64,000 nucleotides of DNA from Salvator merianae. Taxonomy: Eukaryota; Chordata; Lepidosauria; Squamata; Teiidae. The notes beneath the pieces are model-generated. The model was not told the origin of the DNA. It did no database searches and saw only the letters and a list, made by a program, of their open reading frames with translations. Location of the stretch: positions 129,429,936 to 129,493,935 of the forward strand of contig QVOM02000034.1 of NCBI GenBank assembly GCA_003586115.2, in the 5' to 3' direction. Positions 39,880 to 52,180 of the stretch are shown here, in pieces. A program made the translations under genes and the position numbers. The stretch's first letter is position 1. Every line of letters begins with the position of its first letter.

Positions 39880-40924
39880 AAGGGCAAGGTGTACTGATAA
39901 TCCCAATCAGGCCTCCCTAATTAGGATTATGCTCTGTGCAGTGCAGATAGATCATGTTAGCAGGAGGAGGGGCTCACAGAGCCTTACTAATGTGCAGACT
40001 GCTGAGGCCCTGGACTTCATGGATCCTTGTTCTGGATCTAAGGTAAGTGCAGAAATTCTTGAAGTTTTGTACCCGTATCCCTTTTTTCTTTAGGTTATTG
40101 ATCACAGTAAAATGGTTATAATAAATAGAGGAGGCAGCTAATCTCCATGGAAAAATTATTCATTGAATTCAGTTGTAGTCTGTCCAGCAAACATGCAAAT
40201 TTATTATTCTTCACTTGCATTTTCTAGGGTTCTTTTATCTATTAGCAGTTGGCCTTTAGTACCCTTTATCTGTCCCATATTTCCTTTTTTTGCTCAGCTG
40301 TTATCAAATTGTTTCTTTCCAAACAGTCTTCTATAGTATCTGCTATTTATTCCTGTCATTAGTTTAAAAGTTGCTGGTAGACAGACTATTGAACAGAAGT
40401 TGCTTGGTGCAGCACAATTTTCTCAGGAGACAGGTCTTGCCAGTGGTTATCTATTCATCAATTTCTCCTTCTTGTAACATATCATTCAGTTGAGTGGCTA
40501 ACCTGTCATGTAAGTTGGTCAGATGTTTGAACTAAAAGCCGTGCAACTGATCATTCCTGGTGTTGTACAGTTATTAATTCTTTTGGCACACTTCTGAAGA
40601 GTAGATTATTTGTTGCAAAAATAAAAATTTTTGCAAAAGTTCAGCAAAAGTTCAGTTATAAAAAAAACCTGCCTGGTTCTGACTCAGTTTCTTTATTCTG
40701 AAGTAAACCAGGTTTCTTCATTGCTACAGCCCAGCAGCATCTACTACTGCAGTAATTTCAACTTTTTGTTTAGCAATCGTATTTTGTACTCACAATTTTT
40801 TTCCACAATTCTTTTTTTTCTGCTCCGATTAACTTACGAAAACCAGGGGTCATCTATTGACACTGAATTCTGGACATAACCGAAAGTTAAATTTTGAAAT
40901 TCACTACTGCAGGACATTGTGGTG

Positions 40925-41150
40925 GTTACCTACTTAGGTGCTTTCAAAAAGGGATTGGACCAATTCGTGGAAGCCAAGGCTGACAGCAGTAGGAGGTGGT
41001 CTGCCTCCAAAGGCAAGCTGCAAGAAGATCACAAGCAGAGCACGCTGTGTGCTGATATGCTGCTGATGGATTTCCCTGAGCAGCTGGTTGACAACAAACT
41101 GCTGGACTAAATGGGCCATGGATTCAGTCCAGTTGGGACATTTCTTAAGT
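40925..41150 (+). mobile_element. Degenerate CR1-like LINE 3' fragment
   Basis: It encodes AFKKGLDQFVE, as in the CR1 ORF2 C-terminus. The downstream stretch ends ctgctggactaaatgggcc, as in the CR1 3' UTR. The rest is diverged. Confidence 0.6.
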
Positions 41151-44113
41151 TATTTCATTCTTAATTCCCTCGTTCCCTTTCCACAATTAGGTTCCTTTCT
41201 CTCTGAGTATGCACTTTTCATTAAAAAAAAAAAAAATCAAAACACAAGGAACAAACATTGATTGAGTACAGTACATTATTTACAAAACCATATATAGGAA
41301 GATTAGGTCTCACTTCTTCAAAGTGTTATTTGATGACAATAGGAAATAGTCTTGATATCTGAAAATCTTTGATGCTGATATCTGACAACACTGGATAGAT
41401 ACCTCTGGGTGTATCTGGCCCCTTAACAAGCTATGATAAGTGTCACTGAATTTGATGCAACTGACTTTTGACAAAACAGAGGGATTCCTGCTGTTAAGAG
41501 CTTCACTTTGAAATGCATGTTTGAATTAATCGCTTCAGCATAAATTTGATTGACAGCTTGTGCCACATAATGGCTATGAAAATAAGCAAAACCCAACAAA
41601 TTAATGGATTGTATCTTGCTGATGTCATCACAAATTTAAAAAGTCTCACACTTTCTTGTCCTTCTGCCTGCAATATTACTAGGATATTAATCTACTGAGT
41701 TCCAATGTTTTTAGAAAAAAGGTAATATTTGTGGACCCCCTTAAATACTTAAAAGTACTACATAAAATATTGAATGTCAAAACTAGAAATCTGGTCAACA
41801 GCAACTTTATCTCTAATGCTAATCGTTAACTTTCTTCAAAAATGTTGTACTACTGATATATTATCCATTCTCAAGTTATCTCTTTTCTTGTCAGCACTAG
41901 AATATTTGAAAGCAGAATATAAAATATACCTAAGTACAAACGTTAAATGGATAGCTCCAGATTTATTCCCTGTATTTTATTTATTCCCACTGTGGAAACT
42001 TGATACTCATGATTCATCCTCTGACAGCTGTTAAAAAACGTAAGGTGGATTTGCCATCAAGTATGATGTGAATAAGCATCCACAGTCACACCCAGTTCTC
42101 CTTTTTTGCACAGGGGCAGAGATACACAGAACACAATTTGCACAGGAGCAGAGAACAGGAAAAAGAAAGGAGAGCTGCCAGAGATCAACAGGTTTTATGG
42201 ACCATCATATACAGTGGTGGAAGCAGCTTTAGATGGGGTTCACTAGGTGGCAGAGCAACCCCTTTGCATATTATATAAGCTATGTGAAGAAAACAAATGC
42301 AGTAGATATGCATTAGCTCTTCCTGGTCTGTTCTCTCTTGATGCAAAATTCAAGAGAATGAATTATCTGAAAGTGTGAGGTGGTGAGGTTTGTGTGTAGC
42401 TAGGTCCTTAACTTTGCAATCCTATCATCCCAGTAGTGTAGGCTTTTCATGTGTAAGTCACAGCCAAATTCAAATTCCATTTGTTCTCATAGTGTTGGCA
42501 CTCAAACTTATATGCAACATGTTAATTACATATAACAGTTTAGTTGCTATAGGTTTTCCAACGGCCTCCATTATAAATGGAGTTTAGGTAGGGTAGATCA
42601 CTTGGCCTACCTTGGCCATGATCCACTGCCACAGCAACTTTTGGTATCAGATCTATGAGAGATTTGCCTTTGCAATGGAAAGAGACAATTTTTCAGATCC
42701 CAGCTGCAGATTTCTGGTGCAAGAGTTTTGTGAGGATGAATTATTTAGAATTCCTTCAGCACTGCAGATCTGGGAATGGGATTGACCTCTCTAAGATTTC
42801 AGGAGTCATTTGCCTACACAGTTGCCTATACAGACTGACTTTTACAAGTATTCCAAATAACTAAAACTTTGAAAGATGAAGAGGAATTATTACAAAGCTG
42901 AAACCTGCACCTGTCATCACAATCTACACTCTCATCACATTGCTGTATGTACAGAGCCCTGTTTAAATATTTTCCAAAGCAGCTTCGTTAGCTCTGCAAG
43001 GTGGCCCTGGATCAGTGTCTGAACTTAACCCATTTGCATGTCTACATAACTGTGATTGAGAGAAACATTTTCATCAGGCTAGCACTGTGGTGTCAGTTTC
43101 TTACAAATTCAAACCCTTTCGGGGGGGCGGGGGGGGGCGAGATCCTGACACCGAAATCATGATCTCACAAGTTCTTTTTTCTTCATTGTGTTAAAATTTT
43201 ATCTTCACAGTGTTAAAATATTTGCAGTGTGAAAAGAGTTTTCTTTTTAAGAAATGAATTTGCCACCTTCAAGAAAAAAATTAAAACATATCAGAATGAA
43301 ATAAAAGGCAAGGAAAGGAAGAAAGGAATGCAAAGATGAATTTGAAATGATGTAGAACAAAAGATCAGAATTACAGAGCATGAGGAATTTACTTAGCACT
43401 ATATAACGTCAGACATAAGCCAGCCATTAAGTGTGAAGATTAAGAAGCTGCCAGAGCCTAAGGATCAGTTCACATGTGAAATAGCATCCATGAAATTGCT
43501 TGAGGAGTTTTTGGGGAGCTGCCAAACTCCCACAGGAAGCACAATTATGTGGAAGAACAATGTGCGTGATACATTATGATTGTAACAGACGCTCACTCCT
43601 ATTCCATTGCCAAAATCAATGCTGTTGATTTGCAGAACACCCCAAGAAATCCCAAATGATATTGATTGTGATATCGCAACCACAAGGTAAGCTATGATTC
43701 TCTTCACAATTATTGGTGTGAACCATTCTTGTAAATCCTTTTTTGTGCCAAGAGACAAGTACAAGAATAAAATATAGAATTGTCTTATCACATATGCAAG
43801 GTGCACAATAAAAGTAAATACAGTCAGATACACTCCATTATGTAGACTATGCCAGGACAAATGAGGCTATAAGTTAGGTTTAGAAAAAAAGGAACTGGGA
43901 AGCTTTGGGCCTTTCTGCACTTGCTGGTATTCTGCACCAGCAAGGGCATTTTTCTACATGATAATGCAGATTGGAGAGGCTCCACTCCCAGCTAGTATGC
44001 TCCATCTGCACCAAATGGATTGTGATCCAGATCAGGAGGCTCCTGAACTGGTTCACCAGTGGTCCCTGATATCAAGGTTTACTGGGGTACTAGCAGAATT
44101 AAATAGAAGAAGA

Positions 44114-44159
44114 AGGAGGAGGAGGAGGAGGAGGAGGAGGAGGAGGAGGAGGAGGAGGA
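44114..44159 (+). repeat. (GGA)n microsatellite
   Basis: 46 bp of uninterrupted GGA. Confidence 0.96.
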
Positions 44160-44245
44160 TAATAATTTGGTTTTTATACCCTGCTTTTCTCAGCCAAAGC
44201 TGACTCAAAGCAGCTTACAAGGTTATTTTTCGTCCGAAAGCTTAC

Positions 44246-44293
<48 letters not shown>
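44246..44293 (+). repeat. (ATCT)12 microsatellite
   Basis: Twelve perfect ATCT units. Confidence 0.96.
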
Positions 44294-44294
<1 letters not shown>

Positions 44295-44299
44295 CCACA

Positions 44300-45030
44300 T
44301 CACACAAAGTGATGCTCCCTATTTATCTACTTGCAATTACTTGCTTTCGAACAGCTAGGTTGACTGTAGAGGGCGCTCATCCCCTCTACACGGCAGACAA
44401 GGGCCTTGAACTCCGATCCTCAGAGTGTATCTGATTTCCTTACGAAATCAGGCTGCAATGCCTTGGCCTCTTCAGCCTTGAAAAGCGGCGTTTAAGAGGA
44501 GACCTGATTGAAGTATATAAAATCATGCACGGTATGGATAAGGTGGATAAAGAGAAGTTTTTCTCTCTCACACACAACCCTAGGACCAGGGAGCACTCTC
44601 TGAAGCTGGTGGGTAGGAGAGTTAGGACTGACAAGGGGAAGTATTTTTTCACACAGAGGGTCGTCGGTCTGTGGAATTTATTACCAGATGAGGTGGTGAC
44701 AGCCATCAGCCTGGACAGCTTTAAGAAGGGATTGGACAGATTCATGGAGGTCAGGTGTATCAATGGCTACTAGAATGGATGCCTGGGTGCTGCCTTCAGG
44801 TTGGAAAGACAGGCAGGATGTCTGTAAAACCAATTGTGGGGAGTCAAGAGCAGGTGAAGGTTTTGCCTTTATCTTCTGCTTGAGAATGTCCAGAAACAAT
44901 TGTTGGGCCACTGTGTGGAACAGAATGCTGGACTAGATGGGCCGTGACCTGATCCAGCAAGGCTCCTCTTATGTTCTTATGTTCTTATGAAAGATCAGTG
45001 CCTTAGCCACCTGTGCCACCGTGCCTCATG
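44300..45030 (-). mobile_element. tRNA-derived SINE split by a CR1 insertion
   Basis: Read on the minus strand, 45030-44990 contains TGGCACAGGTGG followed by CTAAGGCACTG, close to a pol III A box. 44425-44400 contains GGATCGGAGTTCAAGGCCC, close to a B box (GTTCAANNCC). The two boxes should lie about 40 bp apart, and removal of the CR1 at 44440-44989 restores that spacing. A further LINE-like tail segment (ataccctgcttttctcag) lies near 44177. Confidence 0.55.
44440..44989 (+). mobile_element. 5'-truncated CR1 LINE 3' end with intact ORF2 C-terminus
   Basis: From 44444 to 44773 a frame of 109 codons without internal stops encodes the CR1 ORF2 tail. It reads EIRLQCLGLFSLEKRRLRGD, then VYKIMHGMDK, TREHSLKL, FFTQRVVGLWNLLPDEVV and LDSFKKGLDRFME, then a stop. 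The 3' UTR follows (aatgctggactagatgggcc) and ends in the CR1-type cttatgttcttatg repeat. An intact frame and a clean 3' end point to a recent insertion; only the distal part of the reverse-transcriptase protein is present. Confidence 0.92.
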
Positions 45031-46329
45031 GAGGGGTGCTGGAACCCCTAGGGACTTTTATTCCTAGCTGTCAGAGTGGTCAGAGTCTGGCTCTGAAACT
45101 TGTGTGAACTTCAGGGCCAGTGGGGGGTGTGTGTGTTGGGCTGGAACAGCTATCATTGTGCAGATGGTGCTGTTCGAGTACAAGCCTTGCTGTGTTCTCA
45201 GCCACTGATCCAGGCCCACTGATCAGGATCACAACAAGGTAAGTGCAGAAAGGTCATAACTCTCAGTTTGGAGGGGTTTTTTTTGTTTATGTGTGTGAGT
45301 ATTGCAAAAATACAAAATACAATACAACTTTAGTTAGTATACATATGCATCATGTATATTAAAGGAACAATAACAATAGCAATACTGAAACAATAAAAAG
45401 TAGCAGAACAATCACAGTCCAGAGTTGGTCACACTTCCAGCAAGAAATATTTAGAAAAAAAGAATAGAAGAAATACTGGAGCATTAGCCTGGTTCCACAG
45501 CACAACTTGCATTCAACAAGCTTTGGAGTTTTTAATGTAAATTGTGTATCAGGAGTAAACACATGTATGGATGAGACTCTAGGGATCGAAACAAAGGAGG
45601 CTTTAAAGTCTACAAAAGCCTCATAGAAGGTTGCCTCGGTGCTTGTAGCATGCTTTTCAGCAAGGTGTTGGAGGACAATGCAATGGTCTATAGTTGATCT
45701 GCTCTTCCTAAACTCAGCTTGCTCCTCTTCTAAGAGAGACTCCTCCAGTAGCTAAATACCAAATTTCATGTAGAGATGTCTAGCTGTACAGTGAAAAAAG
45801 AGGCCAAAACCAGTGCCCACCATTGCATATTAGATTTAAGTAATTCCCCCCAAAGATGAAATCAATCCCCTGGGCTTTTTCCAGTTGCAGCTGATTAATA
45901 AGCATTGCAGTCTTACCCGCAGAAACAAGGGGCCAATGTGGAAGTGAGTGTGCAGTTAGGCCCAATGCAAAAATCATTGGGCCTACCTTGGCATATAGGG
46001 TGAGGAAATAATGTTCCCAAATGGCTACTGAAATTGAATTAGTTAGACTGAGGTGATTAGGGCTGGAAAGCTGAGCAGTGATTCCCCAGAATTTATAGGT
46101 ATCATTATTTTCCACAGCCCAGTGCAGTTGCTGTCATTTTTATAACAATGCTATTATTTTCTTTCATCTTAATGGAGGCTTATAAGCTTGTTTCTTTCTG
46201 TAGAATCACTGTATGTGTGTCTGAGAGGGATTGATTTGAGAAAGAATAAATTCTGTAACTAATTGTTTGTTTGCTGCTACATAATTAGCATCAAACTATG
46301 TATAAAAATTAGTTGTTTCAGAAGTTTTA

Positions 46330-46730
46330 GGATGTCTCCAAATGGCAAGAGGAATTTGAGGGATCTTCTTTAGATCCCATAATCATTTCTTGTCACCCTG
46401 TTAGATAGCAGGAGGCAATCCCAGGAAAATCCTCGTTTCGTACCTTGATTGCTAGTTGTTCGCATAATCGTTGCTCTTGCAAAATACCTGTTTGGTAATA
46501 TCTGGGTATTGTGCGAGAGCAACGATTATGCAAACAACTTACATACAGAGGTAAACAAGCGATATTATGAGAAATCCTGCATTGTTGCTAGATCTCCCTT
46601 AATATCGCTATTTTGAGATACTGCCTCCATATCCCAGCACTATATTGGGACTGCCACAGATATGTGAAGTAGTCCCAATATAACCCCAGGAGAATTGTGG
46701 GGTTTTTTTCTCTCCCATCTGGAGGCACTC
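46330..46730. mobile_element. PIF/Harbinger-type MITE with TTA target duplication and four internal inverted repeats
   Basis: The left end GGATGTCTCCAAATGGCAAG pairs with the inverted right end GAGTGCCTCCAGATGGGAG, flanked by TTA at 46327-46329 and 46731-46733. Internally there is a 34-bp inverted repeat (46455-46488 with 46505-46538, 31 of 34 matching), a 10-bp one (46558-46567 with 46600-46609) and a 12-bp one (46641-46652 with 46671-46682, perfect). There is no coding capacity. Confidence 0.78.
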
Positions 46731-48097
46731 TTAGTTGACCTGGTAACAAAGGATTGTACATTCTGAATGAAAGTATTATAGAAAGTTACAATATTATCTG
46801 GGAGAGAAAAGCAGTTTGCAGCACTGCAGCTTGGTTGTTTCACACTTCAGAATGAAAAAAAAATATATCAAAAGCACATGGTTGCTTTCAGGTTGGGGAA
46901 AACATTATAATAGAAGACCCGAGCAAGCATGTCCCAGGATGTCAAATTATAATCACTAGACAAACTGTTGTTCTCAGACCAGAATGTGAGTTGACCAGAA
47001 TAGTCACCTTGTGCAAAGTCATTTAGTATGATTAAATCTAGGTTACAAACTTTTCACAAGTAGTTTTAGGCAAGTATGACCACACAAAGTGCACAGAATG
47101 CTCAAAAGGTGCCTAGCAAATGACAACCACTAGGAACTACACACAAACATTGTTCACACTGTGCACAATGGCATGTGAACACTCTGCACATTTTCCGTGG
47201 TGGTTACACAATTAGCATAAAAGGTCTCGCTGACATCATGGTTAGGGTGCAGAAAACTCACCAGCAACCAAAAGTAATAATACTAAAGATTTATTTTCTC
47301 AGCAAATATTAGCCAAAACAAGATGGTGTGAGCCAGAAATTCTTGCTCTGCAGAGGCATCTAAGGAGAGCAGAAAATCAATATTGGTAACTTTAGTGAAT
47401 ATTGGTAATATTAGTGTAACTTCTTATAAAAGTGTGGCACATCCTTGTCTATCCAACCACAATTCACAATATAAGTCCACAACCATCTAGAAGCTAAATC
47501 TGATTTCTTTTTTTGTGGGTTGGTTGCATTAATAATGAACAATTATTTCTTATTTTTAGAGGTCTGCATTAAAATTAAATCTCACCGATGGATTTCATTT
47601 GAAAATGCTGCTGGCTCAATCTATAAAAATCTCAATGATCTCATCATCCGTTTTCATCATAAGCCCCAAAAGAGAGCAAAACTGAGGGTGTTCATAGGTC
47701 AGACAGGTAAGATAATATGTTACAACTCCTTCAGAAGAAAAAATAAATTATACAGAAAGTTGCAACTTAAGATATTAATGCCAGTATAGCAGAAATAAAA
47801 GGAGATGCTAATAAGAAAGACACAGTGTATTAGTAAGTCATCACAGGCAGGAGAAACGTGCTGGGGGAGGGTGAATGAATGATTCCCAAGCATGTAATTA
47901 GACTCTGCTTTTATTTATGCACAGGGTTTTAAAATTTAATTACAGAACTTCATTCTTGAGCTACAGGCAGGCTTATCATTTTCTTAACACTCCACTCTAA
48001 CTTGGCTTGGGGTTTCTATAATCACTAGCTTAGGACCTGACCATATCACAGTTTTAAGATCTGCTTTAAACCAAAAACAAGGTTTGGTTGAGACTGA

Positions 48098-48197
48098 GAC
48101 TGCATCCAGACATCACTTACTTATTCTGCTATATTTGGATATTCCAGAATAAACCATGGATGTTCCAGAATAAACCAAGTGACATCTGAATGCAACC
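48098..48197. mobile_element. Approximately 100-bp foldback MITE
   Basis: The left end gactgcatccagacatcact and the inverted right end aggttgcattcagatgtcac match at most positions. ttattctg and cagaataa extend the stem. Confidence 0.6.
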
Positions 48198-48363
48198 TGA
48201 TTCAGAACTGCTGACAAAGACATTTGTTAGTACACACCAAGCACACATTTTTTCATGCACAATGGTTTGTATATTCAACCTGCACTGGATAGCCCTGCCT
48301 ATTTTTGCCTACCATTCCCATCTTCTCAATCCATTCTTTGGACTGTGATCCTCTCCTTTTCTT

Positions 48364-48434
48364 TTCCTTCCTTCCTTCCTTCCTTCCTTCCTTCCTTCCT
48401 TCCTTCCTTCCTTCCTTCCTTCCTTCCTTCCTTC
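48364..48434 (+). repeat. (TTCC)n microsatellite
   Basis: 71 bp of nearly perfect TTCC. Confidence 0.97.
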
Positions 48435-49689
48435 TTTTATAGGTGCCTATACTTGTACAGTACCATTCTGGGGAAATTTTCAAAGACTGTGAAGTGTGTG
48501 TAGCACATGCGATCCTAGATATGATTTCCAGGGCTCCTGTGTAAGATTAACCTGAAAAACAGGCGGGGATCTACTATGAATGTTCTATGTGTTTCAGTGA
48601 TTGTGCCTTGGGTGGCCATCACTCATCTGAGGAAAGAGAGCAAGAAAAGAAGGGAGGGACCACAGAATTTGAAGTCACATTCAGTGCTAGGAAACAAGAA
48701 CAAAATTGAGAGACCAAGGAAGAGGGTACCTCTCAAGTGCTCAGAGTCCCTTCAAGCCCTACTTTGCCCTGACATCGCTTGGATGAGATTTCCTCTGGTG
48801 ACAGTGTGCATCTCACAGCAGTGAGGTAAGAATCAGCCACAAAGAAATTCAAACAAATATGAAATCTACTCTTGCAGGCAGCTCTAGAGACTGGGGAAGG
48901 CAAATCAGAGGGAGGTCTACAAAATAACATGGTAGTGGAGCCCAGTCTTTCCCACTCCTTCCTCTGTTGTCATCCAGCCTTGCATTTGTTGCCTGCTTCC
49001 TTCTGTTATTCAGCTTCTGAAGAAGGAGAAAGGAGGCTGGCAGAGAAAAAAGAGCCAAGCTGAGAAGTGGGAGGAAGCCCAGCCTCAGGGAGACTTCACT
49101 GGCAAAGCAGTTTGGACTCTCACCCACCCACCTGCTTGCTCTCTAATTCACAGGTCCCCCTTCTAGAGATGTGCCATACAGCTGTTCACTGTTTGGCAAA
49201 TGGTTGTAAAGGCAGAAAACTGTTAAGAGCCTTTATCCCAAAGTTCCAACTCTCTCTGAAAGCTTTAAGTGCCTCGTGTGTAGGGCAACGTATCCAGGAA
49301 ACGAGGGAACTCACCTCTTCCCTGTAGTGTGGTCTGGTGGCCATTTTAGCCCCCTTCATGGGCAGGGCTGCAGTGCGCTTCATCATGCATTATTGCACCA
49401 GCGCACATATGCAGCTGGGTAGGCTGGAAGCATCTTTCCTACCACACTCCATGTATCCCAATCTTAAGCCAAAATCCTGTTTTTGTATCCCTGTTATTTT
49501 AGCAGCTGGGGCACATGTGCCACTCACAGTACCCTAGTTACATTGCTGTTTTTAGCTAGCTGAACTCAAAGGTCAAACACATCTTGAGCATGATTTATAG
49601 TTAAAAACATATAAAATGCATAGGATATTAATTTGGTTCCAAGCAGACTGGCTCTGCTGCAGCACAACCAACAAACTCACTGTTGAAAG

Positions 49690-50143
49690 TAGGGATCTAC
49701 CAAACTGCAGTTTGTTGAAGCACAAACTATAGTTAGAGGCTGGGACTGCCAGGTGCTTTAATTGACATTTCGGTTCCCTTTAGCATTTTTACCTGACTCC
49801 CAAACAGGGAGTCAGATCCAAGAGATGAGGGAACTTCCCTCCATCCTGCTGAAGTGAAAACTTAGGCGTGAATGAAAGGTGTGACATAAGAAAAGCAAAG
49901 GAAGGCAGGGTGGAAAGCAGGAGAGGTATGTGCATTCAAAAATGCAATTATATTCTGCAGCCCCATCCACAAAGGGGGCCAAAATGGCAGTGATAGTGCA
50001 GCAGGGCAGAGCAGGACAAATTCCTTCACTTCTTGGATGACTTTCTACTCAAGAGTCAAGTAATGTGCCAAAGGAAGAACCTAGCAGTCCCAGCCTCTAA
50101 ATGCAGTTCGAGGTTTCCCAAACAGCACTTTGGCACAACCCTA
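49690..50143. mobile_element. MITE with long (about 64-bp) terminal inverted repeats
   Basis: The left arm 49690-49753 and the inverted right arm 50080-50143 share their order and most bases. Both start TAGGG, carry a CCAAA..TGC block, and end tagaggctgggactgc then agg. The two arms enclose about 330 bp without coding potential. No convincing target duplication was found, so the superfamily is left open. Confidence 0.7.
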
Positions 50144-50267
50144 GGCAGAAGGCATCATCAAACAAGGAGTTATGTACTTTTTAATCTTCAACTTCTAGTA
50201 AACCCATTGTGAGTGATAGCCCAATGCTGGCCAGGAGCAGATTGCAAAGTGTTTGTTCATTTACTTA

Positions 50268-51544
50268 GGCCGCGTTCTGACAGGGCATTTAGTCAGTTTA
50301 CAGGCCATCTTCAGCTCCCACTGGCCAACATGATCTTGCCATTCTGTAGTTTTTCTGGACTAAATTGGCGAAATTCAGACTACTTTGTATTCAGATTTAA
50401 TGAGTTCTCAAGCCATTCCAGATCGCTAGCCTGCTTTGCTTTGCGGTGTGAGAACAGGGAAGGAGACTATTTGGGAGGGACTGTACTTTTTGATGGGCAT
50501 GCAGAGGGAGGGCTTCCCATTTCATGCTGTCCAATGACAGACTTTGTTGGGTGGGCAGGAAGTGCAGTAGTTTCATCTGCCTCCATTATCCCCCCTTCCA
50601 TCACTGCCAGGAGAAAAGAAAACCGTCCGCCTTTTTACTTCGCTAAGCTGCGGTCCTTTCTCTTTATCCCACATTTGATACTGCCAGGAAGAAATTAAAG
50701 GCTTCCTCCACATCCGTCTGCTGATTAAACCAAAAAGGCATGTTTGGGGTTGCAGTCCTCTTGCCCCAACAAAGAACCCGCTCAAGATGAGTTTTGCCAT
50801 CGGCTGCGGATGTCTCGGGGGAAAATGAGTGAGAGTCCATTTGCTGGCGATGAACAGCACTGTCAAGATAGTAGAGCCCCCCCCCACGTTCCCTCCCCAC
50901 TTTTTCCTTTTGTTATGGACCTCTCCCTGCTTTTGCGATACTTTTAAATTGCGCATTTGCGTTAAAGTGCACTTGCAAGGGAGCAGAAACCGCCATCAGC
51001 CCTTTAAAAAGCTTAATTGTGTAGTACACATAGTCTTGAAGTTCTGCTTGTGTAGACAGAGGCTGTAAGGGGGAGAAGGAGCAAATGGCGAATGACTAAT
51101 AATGCTGCCAAGTGAATCCATGTTCTGAGGCAGCAGCGGGGACATAAGGAGAGTGGAGCTTGACTTTCCCGCTCCTGTGACGTTAAGATTTGAACGTTCG
51201 GACTGCAGCCAATCACTGACTGCACAGGGAGGGGAATTTGGCAAGGGGTAGAGGCAGAAAAGGTACTGTTTCTCTGTGCCAAGCACGGGAAATATCAGTG
51301 TGGGAACGAGCAGGTATGAATTGAGTCCGTGTTAAACTGTAACTGTGGGAACGACCAGAAGACGAATTCAGTACTTGTCCTCTTCCGATACAGATTAAAT
51401 TTACGATGTCGGACTGCGGCCTGTGAGAACAAGCTAGTATGAATTGAGTCCGTGTTAAAATGTAACTGTGGGAATGATCAGAAGACGAATTCAGTCCTTG
51501 TACTCTTCCAATACGGATTAAATTTACGATATCAGACCATGGCC
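50268..51544. mobile_element. PIF/Harbinger-type nonautonomous element, 1.28 kb, TTA target duplication
   Basis: The left end GGCCGCGTTCTGACAGGGC and the inverted right end GGCCATGGTCTGATATCG are flanked by TTA at 50265-50267 and 51545-51547. The interior is GC-richer than the flanks. It has a CCAATCAC motif near 51208 and a duplicated right terminus. I see no transposase frame. Confidence 0.68.
51314..51544 (+). repeat. Two-copy 123-bp tandem duplication of the element's right terminus
   Basis: gtatgaattgagtccgtgtt starts at both 51314 and 51437. The first copy ends cggactgcggcct and the second, which forms the element end, ends cagaccatggcc. The copies differ at about ten positions. Confidence 0.88.
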
Positions 51545-52180
51545 TTACAATATTTATATAGCAATTTGTATTTTTAAAAACCCAAAGCCGTTCACATATG
51601 TATTTTAAAAAAAATAAGGATGAAAAGCAATATGTAAAAAAGTCCATCTTAAGGGCAGATAGACATTCACACAAAGAAGGTCTGCGTAAAGGAAAATTTC
51701 TTTAATTGTAGCCTAAGAAATGAAAGAGAGCGTACCTTTCAAAGAGGAGATAATTTCAAAGAACATGCACTACTACAGTGAAGGCCTTGCTGTATGTAGC
51801 TACAAGATATCATAAAGCAAATCATGGTACCCCAGGTAATCTCAGCAATCTTCCCAGTATGTAAGCAGGGAGGCAATCTATTAGGTGCTTCAGTCCCAAG
51901 TTGTTTAAGGCCTTATCTGTAGAGCATTGAACCCTGTATCTTGGCTGGTATCTAAGTGGAAACCAGTGTAATGTTTGAGATAGCCAGCACTCCCCCCAGA
52001 GGTGTGGCTGCAGCATTTTGCACTTGTTGCAGTTTCCAGAGCAAGTACAAGCACAGTCCAACATATAGCATATAAAAATCATCTAAGTGTTACCAGTGCC
52101 AGGACTACTATGGCCAGGTTGTCCCTCTCTGGGTAGAGGCCCAAGTTGGTACAGCAGCTGAAGGCAGTAATTAGCATTTC
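51545..52180 (-). mobile_element. Dispersed LINE-3'-end-like repeat, long copy
   Basis: It contains aaagccgttcacatatgtat, ggccttatctgtagagcatt, cttggctggtatctaagtgg and gctgcagcattttgcacttg. This order is familiar from a widespread reptilian interspersed repeat. It starts directly at the right flank of the Harbinger-type element. Confidence 0.6.

Larger units (their letters stand above)
43907..45255. mobile_element. MITE of the 'GGGCCTTTCTGCACTT' family, split by nested insertions
   Basis: The left end GGGCCTTTCTGCACTTGC at 43907 and the right end AAGTGCAGAAAGGTC at 45241-45255 form an inverted repeat. Left-arm sequence continues to about 44096 and right-arm sequence resumes at about 45035. 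Between them are microsatellites, a tRNA-like SINE and a CR1 copy. The left interior matches 20435-20665. Confidence 0.7.

Noticed and set aside
43465..43860. 131-residue hydrophobic minus-strand frame with apparent membrane segments
   Set aside because: No family signature or splice context. The edge near 43465 looks like inverted repeat DNA (gttcacatgtgaa), and hydrophobic frames arise easily in AT-rich sequence.
50213..50956. Frames of 127-161 codons on both strands in GC-richer DNA
   Set aside because: They lie inside a transposon with defined ends, overlap on both strands and show no domain; open by composition.
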